Under the pieces are notes generated by a model, which had not been told where the DNA came from, did no database searches, and was given only the letters and a program-made list of their open reading frames with translations. The position numbers and the translations under genes are program-made. Below, piece by piece: positions 42,872-51,441 of a DNA stretch of 64,000 nucleotides. Source of the stretch: Phycisphaerae bacterium. GTDB taxonomy: Bacteria; Planctomycetota; Phycisphaerae; Sedimentisphaerales; Anaerohalosphaeraceae. Positions within the stretch are counted from its first letter, which is position 1, and each line of letters begins with the position of its first letter. The DNA lies in NCBI GenBank assembly GCA_018052735.1, contig JAGPMT010000001.1, forward strand, positions 1 through 64,000, in the 5' to 3' direction.

Positions 42872-44392
42872 ATGAGTTTTTTCCAGAAAACAGTGGCTTT
42901 GTGGCAGGCAATCGGCATTGTTCAGCGGGCGCTGCTGGTGTCAATGGTTTTAGCAGTGCTGCTGGTCAGCGGATTATTTGCTTATTGGGCACGGATGCCC
43001 GAGATGAGAGTCTTGTATTCCGGTCTTGATCCTGAAGAAGCCGCAAAAATCACCGATAAAATCAGCGAGAAAGGCATTGTCTATAAACTCAGCAGCGCCG
43101 GCACTACCATTTACGTTCCTCAGCAGCATGTCAGCCAGCTGCGGCTGGATATGGCCAAAGAAGGTCTGCCGGGCACCGGCCAGAAAGGATACAGTCTTTT
43201 TGATGATGAAAAGGTCGGCGTCAGCCCGTTTGTTCAAAACGTCAATCTCAAGCGTGCTCTTCAGGAGGAATTGGCCAAGAGCATTCAGATGATTGACGGC
43301 GTTACGCATGCGCGGGTGCATATTGTCTGTCCTGAAAACAACTACTTCAGCTTATCGAAAACACAGACCAGTGCATCCGTCATTCTGCGGCTTCGTCCCG
43401 GCTGCATGCTGAGTGCTCAAAATGTCGCGGCTATCTGTCATATTGTAACCGGCAGTGTGGAAGGGCTGAAAGCGGAAAACGTTACGATAGTTGACAGTCA
43501 AGGACGCCTGCTGTCCCGTCAAACTGACGATGCGCTGCCGGGCGGTGCAGGAACAGCAGCAGACTATCGGGAACGCATCGAACACAATCTGGAGACAAAG
43601 GTGCAGGATATGCTGACGGCGGTTCTCGGGCCCGGCCGGGCATCGGTAAAAGTCAGTGCCGAGGTGGATATGACCAGCATCAACACTGCCAAAGAAACCT
43701 ACGACGAAGGCAAGCGGGTCGCCACCAAAGAAGAGATTACCAACGAATCCCAAATAGAAGGTGCCAAGGCGGCCGGGGAAGGTGAATCGCCGGCTGGCAA
43801 TACCAAGAAAAACGAGACTATTATTACGGAATACGCTGTTCCCAAGACGGTGCAGCAGACTGTTGCTCTGGCCGGAGAAATTAAATCGCTGACAGTTGCA
43901 GCCTTCGTTGATTTGACGCAAGAGAGCAAGGCAGCCGGCGGCGACGAAGCGGCACCGGCTGCTTCAGAAGAGCCCATTATGCCCGTCTCGGAAATAGAGG
44001 ATATCATTCGTAAAGCTGTCGGACCCAAGCTGGCGGCAGATGGGCTGAAGGTGGTTAATGTCAAGTTCAATCGTCCGGCCGATGTACCGGCGGAGGAAGA
44101 AACAAGACGGCTGGATTACATCCAAATTGCCCGGCAAAGCTCTCTGGGGATTATGGCCATTTGCGCGCTGATAGCTCTGAAGATTTTCGGCGGAGCCGGC
44201 AAAAAGGCCTTTGCCCAGCCAAGCAGTCCGCTGGGGGCCGCTTCCAGCGGTTCTTTCGCCGGCCTGCCGGCAGCTTCGCCGGATATGTCCGAATCGATGA
44301 TGCTTCGCAGACAGATTGCCGTCAGTCTGCGGAACAATCCTGAACAGGTCAAGCAGCTTTTTTCAAGCTGGCTTCAAGAAAAGGGGCGCTAG
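42872..44392 (+). CDS. fliF: Flagellar MS-ring protein FliF
   Basis: FliF forms the MS ring in the inner membrane, the base of the motor and export gate. A first membrane helix (ALLVSMVLAVLLVSGLFAYWA, about residues 20-40) precedes the ring-building motifs (VLYSGLDPEEAAKITDKI, VPQQHVSQLRLDMAKEGLPGTG, GYSLFDDEKVGVSPFVQNVNLKRALQEELAKSIQ). A second helix lies near residue 420, and the cytoplasmic FliG-binding tail ends RRQIAVSLRNNPEQVKQLFSSWLQ. At 506 residues it is a little short. AAGGA precedes the ATG. FliG follows 3 bases later. Confidence 0.96.
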   Translation: MSFFQKTVALWQAIGIVQRALLVSMVLAVLLVSGLFAYWARMPEMRVLYSGLDPEEAAKITDKISEKGIVYKLSSAGTTIYVPQQHVSQLRLDMAKEGLPGTGQKGYSLFDDEKVGVSPFVQNVNLKRALQEELAKSIQMIDGVTHARVHIVCPENNYFSLSKTQTSASVILRLRPGCMLSAQNVAAICHIVTGSVEGLKAENVTIVDSQGRLLSRQTDDALPGGAGTAADYRERIEHNLETKVQDMLTAVLGPGRASVKVSAEVDMTSINTAKETYDEGKRVATKEEITNESQIEGAKAAGEGESPAGNTKKNETIITEYAVPKTVQQTVALAGEIKSLTVAAFVDLTQESKAAGGDEAAPAASEEPIMPVSEIEDIIRKAVGPKLAADGLKVVNVKFNRPADVPAEEETRRLDYIQIARQSSLGIMAICALIALKIFGGAGKKAFAQPSSPLGAASSGSFAGLPAASPDMSESMMLRRQIAVSLRNNPEQVKQLFSSWLQEKGR

Positions 44393-44395
44393 CCG

Positions 44396-45379
44396 GTGGT
44401 CTTGAGCGGAAAACAAAAAGCGGCACTGCTGCTGATGGGGCTGGATGCCGCTACGGCGGCTGAACTGCTCAAGGGTGTTGACCCGCAGACAGTGCAGGAG
44501 CTGGCCGTGGAGGTGGCCTATTTGGATGCATCCGGATTCAGCAGCATCAGTCAAACCACGGAGGTTGCCCGTCAATTTTATCTATCGCTGGAAAACAGCC
44601 GCGGACTGGATGTTCAGAATTTTCTGGCAACGATGCTGAAGATGACTGTAGGGCCGGAAAAAGCAGAACGCATACAGGCCCAGATACGGGATTTGCTTCA
44701 AAAACGCGATCCCTTTATTGCCATTCGCCATGCCGATTCCAAAACGCTGGCATCCATTCTTGCCGGCGAACATCCTCAAACCGTTTCGGTCGTTCTGGCA
44801 GAATTGCCTGCCCGTAAAAGCTCCGAGGTGCTGGCCTTGCTGGATGAGCCGCTTCGGCTGAAGGTGGTGACGCGAATGGCTGCGGCGGAACCTGTTCTGG
44901 CAGACACAAAGATGCGGATTGCTCAAATGGTATGCCGCCGGCTTGAATCCGCACAGGGTGATACCGCCGGCTTGGAAAAGGCGCCCCGTAAAGTCGCTTT
45001 GATGCTCCGCAATCTCAGCAAAGAAATTCGAGACGGTCTGATCAGCAGCATTGCACAGAAAGATGCGGAAGCAGGTCGGCTGATTTCAGAACAGATGCTG
45101 CTGTGGGAGGATATTCCCGATATTGCGGACCGATCGCTGCAGGAGGCGCTGCGGCAGGCCGATTTGAAAAAGCTGGCTCTTGCGCTGGTCAGCGCCGATG
45201 AGGGCGTCGCCCGGAAAATCAAAGCCAATATGTCCGAGCGTGCCGCGGCGATGCTGGATGAGGAAACCGCTCTTTTGGCGTCTCCCCGAAAAGCAGATAT
45301 CCAGCAGGCGCGGGAGGATATTACAGTCTTGCTGCGGCAGATGAATGAAAAAGGCGAATTGAATTTTAACGAAGAATAG
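44396..45379 (+). CDS. fliG: Flagellar motor switch protein FliG
   Basis: FliG couples stator force to the C ring and MS ring. N-terminal SGKQKAALLLMGLDAATAAELLKGVDPQTVQELAVEV, middle GEHPQTVSVVLAELPARKSSEVLALLDEPLRLKVVTRMA with the EHPQT motif, and C-terminal torque helix region DLKKLALALVSADEGVARKIKANMSERAAAML are all present, but the last is somewhat degenerate in its charged residues. At 327 residues it has normal length. The start is GTG with AAGGGG upstream; a TTG two codons later is possible. Confidence 0.93.
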   Translation: MVLSGKQKAALLLMGLDAATAAELLKGVDPQTVQELAVEVAYLDASGFSSISQTTEVARQFYLSLENSRGLDVQNFLATMLKMTVGPEKAERIQAQIRDLLQKRDPFIAIRHADSKTLASILAGEHPQTVSVVLAELPARKSSEVLALLDEPLRLKVVTRMAAAEPVLADTKMRIAQMVCRRLESAQGDTAGLEKAPRKVALMLRNLSKEIRDGLISSIAQKDAEAGRLISEQMLLWEDIPDIADRSLQEALRQADLKKLALALVSADEGVARKIKANMSERAAAMLDEETALLASPRKADIQQAREDITVLLRQMNEKGELNFNEE

Positions 45380-45383
45380 AGCC

Positions 45384-45953
45384 ATGTTTTCTGCACTGGT
45401 GATTTCTGTTGACAAACCAATTGCCGCTGTGAAGCTGGCGGACAGCCAAGGTGCTGCAAGCACGGAAATATCCGCCGGCGGCCCGAGCGGGCCGGCCTGT
45501 GATGCCTGCCGGAAGTCACTGGACAGACAGAAGCAGCTTTACCAGAATGCCTGTCTGATATTTCAGGAAGCTGCCGAGCAGATGCACCGGTTTTGCGACG
45601 AGCTTCTGGCCGGTCATCAGGAAGCTATCGCCCGGCTGTCTGTTGAAATCGCCCGCAAGATTCTGATGTGTAAAATCAGTCAAGGAGATTATGACATTGA
45701 GGCGCGGGTCCGAGAGGCACTCCATGCTGTACCCAAGTGCGGCAGCATCACAGTGCGGCTGAATCCGCAGGACCTGTCGGATCTCCAATCCCTTCAGCAG
45801 GAACATCCGTCTGCGGCGGAAGGTATTCAACTGACGGCAGATGCCTCCCTCGGCCGTGCCGAATGTGTGGTAGAAAGTCCCCGCGGGATCGTCAGCTATC
45901 TGATCAATGAACAGCTGGAACAAGTTGGAAAAGCACTTGCAAAAACACATTAA
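45384..45953 (+). CDS. fliH: Flagellar assembly protein FliH
   Basis: FliH is the stator-like regulator of the export ATPase FliI. The 189-residue protein has a divergent N-terminus, a helical middle (LYQNACLIFQEAAEQMHRFCDELLAGHQEAIARLSVEIARKIL) and the C-terminal FliH/V-ATPase E-like domain (YDIEARVREALHAVPKCGSITVRLNPQDL..ADASLGRAECVVESPRGIV). Position between fliG and fliI supports the call. Gaps to both are 3-4 bases, suggesting translational coupling. Confidence 0.9.
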   Translation: MFSALVISVDKPIAAVKLADSQGAASTEISAGGPSGPACDACRKSLDRQKQLYQNACLIFQEAAEQMHRFCDELLAGHQEAIARLSVEIARKILMCKISQGDYDIEARVREALHAVPKCGSITVRLNPQDLSDLQSLQQEHPSAAEGIQLTADASLGRAECVVESPRGIVSYLINEQLEQVGKALAKTH

Positions 45954-45956
45954 GCG

Positions 45957-47399
45957 ATGCTCGACAAGACTATAGACAATCCGCCGCCTCAGCCAAGATC
46001 GAATACAAGATTCAGGACAGACAGGCCGCGCCTTGATATCAATAAAATGCTATCGGTGCTGCAGAACATCAATCTGGGCAGCTGTCATGGAATTGTCGTG
46101 CGGGTGGCAGGATTGACGATTGAATCCAGCGGCCCGAAGGTCGGTCTGGGGGAGCTTTGCTATATTCATCTTCGCAGCGGCAAGCGCATTCCGGCGGAGG
46201 TTGTGGGCTTTCAGCAAGAGCGGCTGATTTTGCTGCCGCTTGAACATATCGAAGGCATCTCGCCCGGGGACCGCGTTACAGCCCGCTGTACGCCGCGCTA
46301 TATAAATGTAAGCGAAGATATTTTGGGCAGGGTTCTCAACGGTCTGGGCGAACCGATAGACGGACGCGGGCCGCTGGTCGGCAGCGAGCAAAAAGCTCTT
46401 GATTCGGAAAGCCCGCCGGCACTTCAGCGAGAAAAAATTACCCATCCTCTGGCTTTGGGAATCCGATCGATCGACGGTCTGCTGACCTGCGGGCGGGGCC
46501 AGCGTGTGGGAATTTTTGCCGGAAGCGGTGTCGGCAAAAGTGTTCTTTTGGGAGAAATTGCCAACTCCAGCGACGCCGATGTCAATGTCGTGGCTCTCAT
46601 CGGTGAGCGGGGACGCGAGGTCAGAGAATTTCTCGAAACAAATCTCGGGGCGAAGGGCTTATCCCGCAGCGTCGTTGTTGTATCAGCATCCGATTCGCCC
46701 CCGATTCAGCGTGTCAAAGCAGCATTCACTGCTGTGGCAATAGCAGAATACTTTCGGGACAAAGGACTGCATGTTTTATTTATGATGGATTCATTTACCC
46801 GATTTGCACAGGCCCAGCGGCAGATTGGTCTTGCCGCCGGCGAACCGCCGGCAGCCAAAGGGTATTGCCCGAGTGTTTTTTCTCTGATGCCGCGATTGGT
46901 GGAGCGGCTGGGCTGTTCGGACCGCGGAAGCATCACGGGGATTTTGACGGTACTGGCGGAAAATGACGACATGAACGATCCGGTTGCAGACAGTGCACGG
47001 AGTCTTCTGGATGGTCATATTGTCTTGTCGCGCAAGCTGGCGGACCGGGGCCATTATCCTGCGGTTGATATTCTGGCAAGCGTCAGCCGTCTGATGCCGA
47101 TGGTGGCCTCTGAACAGCACAAGCTGGCTGCCCGGAGATTAAAGGAACTTTATGCGACATATCTGGATGCGGAAGATTTAATTAACATCGGTATTTTCGC
47201 CGCAGGCAGCAACCGGCGGATTGACGGAGCGGTTGCCCTGATTGACCGAGTTCGGGATTTTCTGGTGCAGCGGGTCGGCGACCGGACTTCCTTTGAGCAA
47301 ACCATTCGACAGATGACGGAAATTACCGACAGATGGTATGAATTACTGAGCAGCGACAGCGATAAAAACAGACAGAGTGTTTCAACGGCTGTTAAATAA
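45957..47399 (+). CDS. fliI: Flagellar export ATPase FliI
   Basis: The F1-beta-like ATPase of the flagellar type III exporter. Walker A GIFAGSGVGKSVLL (about residue 183), VNVVALIGERGREVREFLE, Walker B LHVLFMMDSFTRFAQAQRQIGLAAGEPP and the late DILASVSRLMP are all intact. At 480 residues it is slightly long because of an N-terminal extension. No ribosome-binding site of note precedes the ATG, which follows the fliH stop by 3 bases. It overlaps fliJ by one base. Confidence 0.97.
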   Translation: MLDKTIDNPPPQPRSNTRFRTDRPRLDINKMLSVLQNINLGSCHGIVVRVAGLTIESSGPKVGLGELCYIHLRSGKRIPAEVVGFQQERLILLPLEHIEGISPGDRVTARCTPRYINVSEDILGRVLNGLGEPIDGRGPLVGSEQKALDSESPPALQREKITHPLALGIRSIDGLLTCGRGQRVGIFAGSGVGKSVLLGEIANSSDADVNVVALIGERGREVREFLETNLGAKGLSRSVVVVSASDSPPIQRVKAAFTAVAIAEYFRDKGLHVLFMMDSFTRFAQAQRQIGLAAGEPPAAKGYCPSVFSLMPRLVERLGCSDRGSITGILTVLAENDDMNDPVADSARSLLDGHIVLSRKLADRGHYPAVDILASVSRLMPMVASEQHKLAARRLKELYATYLDAEDLINIGIFAAGSNRRIDGAVALIDRVRDFLVQRVGDRTSFEQTIRQMTEITDRWYELLSSDSDKNRQSVSTAVK

Positions 47400-47863
47400 T
47401 GTCAACATTCAGATGGCGGCTGCAGCGTGTATTGGATATCCGGCAGAAGCAGATGCAGCTCCTGCGGGCGGAACTGTCTGCCTTGACCGTCTTGTTGGGC
47501 CGCAAGCGCTGTGAACTGATGCTGCAGAAAAAGATGCTGGAGAATTTGATTGAGAAATTGCAGTCCGATCCGCCCCGCAGGCGGCTTGAACAGCAGGCGT
47601 TTTTCCTGAGATATTCAGAAGCCAATGACTCGGCTATCCGCCGGCTGGAAGGCGAAATTAAACAGCTGTCAGAACAGCAGAAAAAAAAAGAGGCTGAACT
47701 GGCCCGTGTGGAACAGTTTACGGATGCCCTCCAGCGGCTGAGGACCCGGGCCGAAGAGGAATTTGCACAAAAGCAGGAAATATCGGAACAAAAACAGCAG
47801 GACGAAGAAACCGCTTTTCGTTTTGCGCGTCTGATGCAGTTGCAGCAAGCTGCCCCAGAGTAA
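47399..47863 (+). CDS. fliJ: Flagellar export protein FliJ
   Basis: FliJ is the coiled-coil stalk in the ATPase ring. The 154-residue protein is almost entirely heptad-like helix: FRWRLQRVLDIRQKQMQLLRAELSAL at the start, as in FliJ (FxLxxVLxxRxxxE), then long Glu/Gln/Arg-rich helices. The ATG shares one base with the fliI stop. The weak sequence conservation of FliJ means position carries much of the call. Confidence 0.88.
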   Translation: MSTFRWRLQRVLDIRQKQMQLLRAELSALTVLLGRKRCELMLQKKMLENLIEKLQSDPPRRRLEQQAFFLRYSEANDSAIRRLEGEIKQLSEQQKKKEAELARVEQFTDALQRLRTRAEEEFAQKQEISEQKQQDEETAFRFARLMQLQQAAPE

Positions 47864-47897
47864 AACATGGCATACAAATCATTGAAGAGGTGACAGA

Positions 47898-48596
47898 ATG
47901 AAACTGAAATTAGCTGCATTCACAGCAGGCATTGGATTGGTCGGCTTCGGGAGTATGTTTGCCGTCGGCTGGATAACCAAACCTGCAGCGCATCTACCAG
48001 CTGCCGGCGCCCAAACCGCCGGTACAGGCGAACAAGAAAAGACCAGTACGATGTCGTCTGAGGCTGCCGTCGGGATTATTCAAGAGGCGCTGGCGGGCGA
48101 TCCGTCCCGAATAAAGATGACAGACCAGCAGCTTCAGACGCTTACCTATGAAATACGGGAAAAAATACGCGAATACAATTCCAAACTCCGCAATCTGGAG
48201 ACTCAGGAGAAGCGTCTGCAGGCCGCACAGGAATCCCTCAAGAAAGACATTGAAGAAATGGAGCAGCTGCGTGTTGAACTGGCCGCTGCTGCCGCTGCCC
48301 TGAAGGAGCAGCAGGACCGCCTGATGCAAAGCCGGCTTGTAATCGAGCAGAATGAGAAGGAAAATCTTACTTCGATTGCGGCCGCTTATGACAAAATGGA
48401 CGCTGAAAGCGCAGCCCGCATTTTAATGGCAATGGTGAAAAATCCCAGTGCAGCGGCCGGTGCCGATGATGCTGTTAAGATTCTTTATTATATGGCGGAA
48501 CGCACGAAAGCCAAGACGTTGGCAGCGATTGCCGAAGCAGAACCCGCCGTGTCGGTTTATATTTGCCAGCGTTTAAAACGGCTGTCAGCGGAGTAG
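47898..48596 (+). CDS. MotE-like coiled-coil membrane protein
   Basis: One N-terminal membrane helix (LAAFTAGIGLVGFGSMFAVGW) anchors a long periplasmic coiled coil (about residues 75-150, rich in E, Q, K and L). A C-terminal MgtE-N/FliG-like domain follows (SIAAAYDKMDAESAARILMAMVKNP...AVKILYYMAERTKAKTLAAIAEAEP). This matches the MotE/FlaE type that assists MotC or stator assembly in other flagellates. AGAGGTG precedes the ATG, and motA follows 4 bases later, which supports a stator role. It could also replace FliL, which is not in the cluster. Confidence 0.75.
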   Translation: MKLKLAAFTAGIGLVGFGSMFAVGWITKPAAHLPAAGAQTAGTGEQEKTSTMSSEAAVGIIQEALAGDPSRIKMTDQQLQTLTYEIREKIREYNSKLRNLETQEKRLQAAQESLKKDIEEMEQLRVELAAAAAALKEQQDRLMQSRLVIEQNEKENLTSIAAAYDKMDAESAARILMAMVKNPSAAAGADDAVKILYYMAERTKAKTLAAIAEAEPAVSVYICQRLKRLSAE

Positions 48597-48600
48597 GCAA

Positions 48601-49371
48601 ATGGACATCGCAACGATTATCGGAGTTCTGCTGGGGCTTGTATTCATCCTCGGCGCGATAGCAGTCGGCGCCGGGGCAAAAATGTTTTTTAATGTACCGT
48701 CGCTGATTATTACCATTGGAGGAATGCTTTGTGCTACGCTGATTCATTTTTCACTGTCTCAATTTTTGAGTATTTTTTCGATTATCAAAAAAACGATTGT
48801 TTCCAAGCTGCCGGCACAAGCCGACATCATTCAGAAAATGGTCAATTACGCCGCCATCAACCGCAGGGATGGGGCGCTGGCGCTGGAGCCGGAAATTCAC
48901 AAGCTGGATGATCATTTCTTCGCCAAGGGTCTGCAGATGCTCGTGGATGGCCAGAACGAAGAAACGATACGGGACTATCTGACATTGGAGATTGAATACC
49001 TCCAGGAGCGTCACTCTGTCGGCAAAAAAATTCTTGAATTTATGGGAGCTTCGGCACCGGCGTTTGGAATGATTGGAACCCTGATTGGCCTGATTCAAAT
49101 GCTGTCCAACTTGTCCGATCCGAGCGGCTTGGGTGTCGGGATGGCAACGGCACTGGTAACCACCTTTTACGGGGCATTTGCCTCGAATCTGATTTTTATA
49201 CCGCTTGCAGGCAAACTGGGAATCTACTCGAAAACGGAAACCCTTTTGAAAGAAATGATTACCGAAGGGCTGTGTGCCATTGCGCAGGGAGAAAATCCGA
49301 CCTTGGTCAGAGAACGCATGCAGGCGTTTATGTCGCACAGCAGCCGTAAGGATATCAAGGCCGTCATTTAA
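48601..49371 (+). CDS. motA: Flagellar motor stator protein MotA
   Basis: The torque-generating stator channel subunit. It has four membrane segments, beginning ATIIGVLLGLVFILGAIAVGAG, with FFNVPSLIITIGGMLCATLIHF near residue 38, a cytoplasmic loop with charged residues (about 80-150), and GASAPAFGMIGTLIGLIQML plus VTTFYGAFASNLIFIPLAGKL. The helix-3 motif ASAPAFGMIGTLIGLI with its conserved Pro is intact. At 256 residues it is normal. Its TAA stop overlaps the motB ATG by one base. Confidence 0.95.
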   Translation: MDIATIIGVLLGLVFILGAIAVGAGAKMFFNVPSLIITIGGMLCATLIHFSLSQFLSIFSIIKKTIVSKLPAQADIIQKMVNYAAINRRDGALALEPEIHKLDDHFFAKGLQMLVDGQNEETIRDYLTLEIEYLQERHSVGKKILEFMGASAPAFGMIGTLIGLIQMLSNLSDPSGLGVGMATALVTTFYGAFASNLIFIPLAGKLGIYSKTETLLKEMITEGLCAIAQGENPTLVRERMQAFMSHSSRKDIKAVI

Positions 49372-50063
49372 TGGCTCGGGACAAACAAAATGCCGATGCG
49401 GCACCGGAAGCCGGTGCACCGGAATGGATGGTTACATTCAGCGACTGCATGACGCTGCTGCTGACGTTTTTTGTGCTTCTGCTGAGCTTTTCATCTTTTG
49501 ACAACCAAGATGATTATCTGAAAATGACATCTTCGATGGCCCAGCAGTTTTCATTCGGTCAGCAGAGCCAGACGGAGAAAGATTCTGTCGTTTTTATCCG
49601 AGAGCAGGTCCCGAATTATGAATTGGACTGGGGCAGCGAAAAGAAGACCTTGGAAGAAAAGGAAAAAAATCGCTCTCGAAATACAACGTCTCCGGCCGAT
49701 TATTTAAAATATAAAAAATTTGTAATGCCCTCCAGCGAAGCATTCTGGGGCAAGGGGATGGTACTGTCAGTTCAAGGCAAACAGGCTCTTTATAATCTTG
49801 CATTGTTTCTCAAAGAGTTCCCCAATCACCTGATTATGGTCAGCGAAAGCGGATCCTCTTCTGACGAGTTGACACCCAATTACGGGATTCAGCGTGCCGG
49901 GACGGTGATAGACTATTTGACAAAAGAACACGGGCTTGATCCCCGACGGTTCTGTCTCTCTGCGGCCGGCACAATGGATTATGCCGTGCCGTCTGACCCA
50001 GAAACACCCTCCCCCGTTTCGGAGCGGATGCTGGAGATTGTGATGCTTCCGGGAGGACGCTGA
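49371..50063 (+). CDS. motB: Stator protein MotB (first copy)
   Basis: The peptidoglycan-anchored half of the stator. The single membrane helix WMVTFSDCMTLLLTFFVLLLSFSS (about residues 20-43) has the ion-binding Asp in SDCMT. The C-terminal OmpA-like domain is divergent: it keeps IQRAGTVIDYLTKEHGLDPRRFCLSAAG but lacks the usual NxxLSxxR spacing. It follows motA with a one-base overlap and is followed by a second motB-like gene two bases on. Confidence 0.92.
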   Translation: MARDKQNADAAPEAGAPEWMVTFSDCMTLLLTFFVLLLSFSSFDNQDDYLKMTSSMAQQFSFGQQSQTEKDSVVFIREQVPNYELDWGSEKKTLEEKEKNRSRNTTSPADYLKYKKFVMPSSEAFWGKGMVLSVQGKQALYNLALFLKEFPNHLIMVSESGSSSDELTPNYGIQRAGTVIDYLTKEHGLDPRRFCLSAAGTMDYAVPSDPETPSPVSERMLEIVMLPGGR

Positions 50064-50064
50064 G

Positions 50065-50793
50065 ATGCTGAAATCCCGCAAAAAGCAGGAATCCGGAAGC
50101 CCCAATGTGCCGGCTTATATTGTTACTTTTTCGGATATGGTCACGCTGCTGCTGACATTTTTTGTAATGCTTTTGAGTTTGGCACAGGTACGGGATCCGG
50201 AACTTTTAAACCGAAGCCGAAACGCATTTATCGCCCATATCGATTGTTATGGTCTCGGAATGCTGACCGGCAAGCAGCTGGTGCCGGAGCTGGGAGAATT
50301 AAAGATCAAATATCAGACTCCTGCTCCGGATGAAAAACCGCCGCAGCGAATAATTGATTCCAAAGAGGAGGATCTTCGCCGGCTGTTTCAAAAGGTCATT
50401 AAATCCATGCATGCTGTACGCACCGAAATCGAAATCCGGCCGTCTGATTATACCGTTACAAGTATTGTTTTTCCCCGCGGACAAGCGGCACTAAAAGACG
50501 CCGATCAGAAATATCTTTCCCAATTTGCAATGCATCTTCAGCAGAAAGCCGCCGAAACAATTGAAATATACGTCCTTGGGCTGGCTGGTGACGAATCAAC
50601 GGAAAAAAACCAATGGATTATTTCGTCTCTCCGAGCGCAGAATGTGGCGGACTTTCTGCGAGAATCGGGTATTCAATGTCCGGTATATGCGTGGGGAGCC
50701 GGTGCAGGGGGACATTGGCTTTCTCAGGAAAAATGCGATTCCGAGCAGACACATATTCTCTTGGCCGTTCGCCGGGTTGACAAAATCCAATGA
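50065..50793 (+). CDS. Second MotB-like stator protein
   Basis: A paralogue of the preceding gene with VTFSDMVTLLLTFFVMLLSLAQVR as membrane helix, again with the key Asp (SDMVT). The periplasmic part is OmpA-like and even more diverged (IYVLGLAGDESTEKNQWIISSLRAQNVADFLRESG). At 242 residues it is close in size to the first copy. GGAGGACG stands before the ATG. Tandem MotB genes after one motA suggest a mixed MotB dimer or a second, alternative stator using the same MotA. It is the last gene of the flgB operon; a 174-base gap follows. Confidence 0.88.
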   Translation: MLKSRKKQESGSPNVPAYIVTFSDMVTLLLTFFVMLLSLAQVRDPELLNRSRNAFIAHIDCYGLGMLTGKQLVPELGELKIKYQTPAPDEKPPQRIIDSKEEDLRRLFQKVIKSMHAVRTEIEIRPSDYTVTSIVFPRGQAALKDADQKYLSQFAMHLQQKAAETIEIYVLGLAGDESTEKNQWIISSLRAQNVADFLRESGIQCPVYAWGAGAGGHWLSQEKCDSEQTHILLAVRRVDKIQ

Positions 50794-50896
50794 CAGCAAA
50801 ACCGGATGCGTGCACTTCCAAAATTGGACACCTCTGAACAGAAAGATATAGATTAAAAACCATATTATTCTTTCGACAGCTGCTTCGGAAATTTTC

Positions 50897-50912
50897 TGGC
50901 ATATTATTTGCT
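50897..50912 (+). promoter_or_regulatory. Sigma-54 promoter of the fliO operon
   Basis: TGGCAT-ATTAT-TTGCT has GG and GC 12 bases apart (50898 and 50910), a good RpoN site. The start would be near 50922 and the leader about 45 bases. Confidence 0.75.
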
Positions 50913-50967
50913 CACTATCAACTGTGCAGAAAATGTTGACAATTACTCGTAAAACAGGGGTGTTATC

Positions 50968-51441
50968 TTGTTAAGATACGAAAGCAGCGTCATTTTAAAG
51001 ATAATGTTGTGTCTTTTCTGTACAGTTGTGATGAGTAATAACACGGTATCGGCTGTCGAAAAACAGAATTCTTCTAATATTGAATTATGGACCCAACAAG
51101 CACAAAAATCGGGCAATCCGGATGAAAATCTCAGCAGCGCCCTGCACCGGATGCTGATAGGAACATTGGTTGTGGTTGTATTGGGCATAGCGGCACTCAT
51201 GGCATCCAAAAAAGTAATGCCGCGGCTGACTCCTGTTCATGGCAAACAAATAAAGGTTGTCGAGACTGTTTATCTGGGTTCCCGCCGGACGCTGCATCTG
51301 CTGGAAATCAATGGCCGTCAAATCCTGATCGGCTGTACCAATGATCAAATCTGCCGGCTGTCGGACAGCTTCGACAAGGTCCCGTCAAATGTCTCGCCGG
51401 CTGTCCAAACAAAACTAATGGATACACCCAATGTATTATAA
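50968..51441 (+). CDS. fliO: Flagellar export protein FliO
   Basis: FliO helps assemble the FliP ring of the export gate. It has a hydrophobic N-terminus, a membrane helix (MLIGTLVVVVLGIAALMAS, about residues 52-72) and the cytoplasmic FliO motif GKQIKVVETVYLGSRRTLHLLEINGRQILIG. It starts with TTG at 50968, preceded by AGGGGTG at about 6 bases; an ATG 12 codons later (51004) lacks a good site. It overlaps fliP by 11 bases. Confidence 0.85.
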   Translation: MLRYESSVILKIMLCLFCTVVMSNNTVSAVEKQNSSNIELWTQQAQKSGNPDENLSSALHRMLIGTLVVVVLGIAALMASKKVMPRLTPVHGKQIKVVETVYLGSRRTLHLLEINGRQILIGCTNDQICRLSDSFDKVPSNVSPAVQTKLMDTPNVL

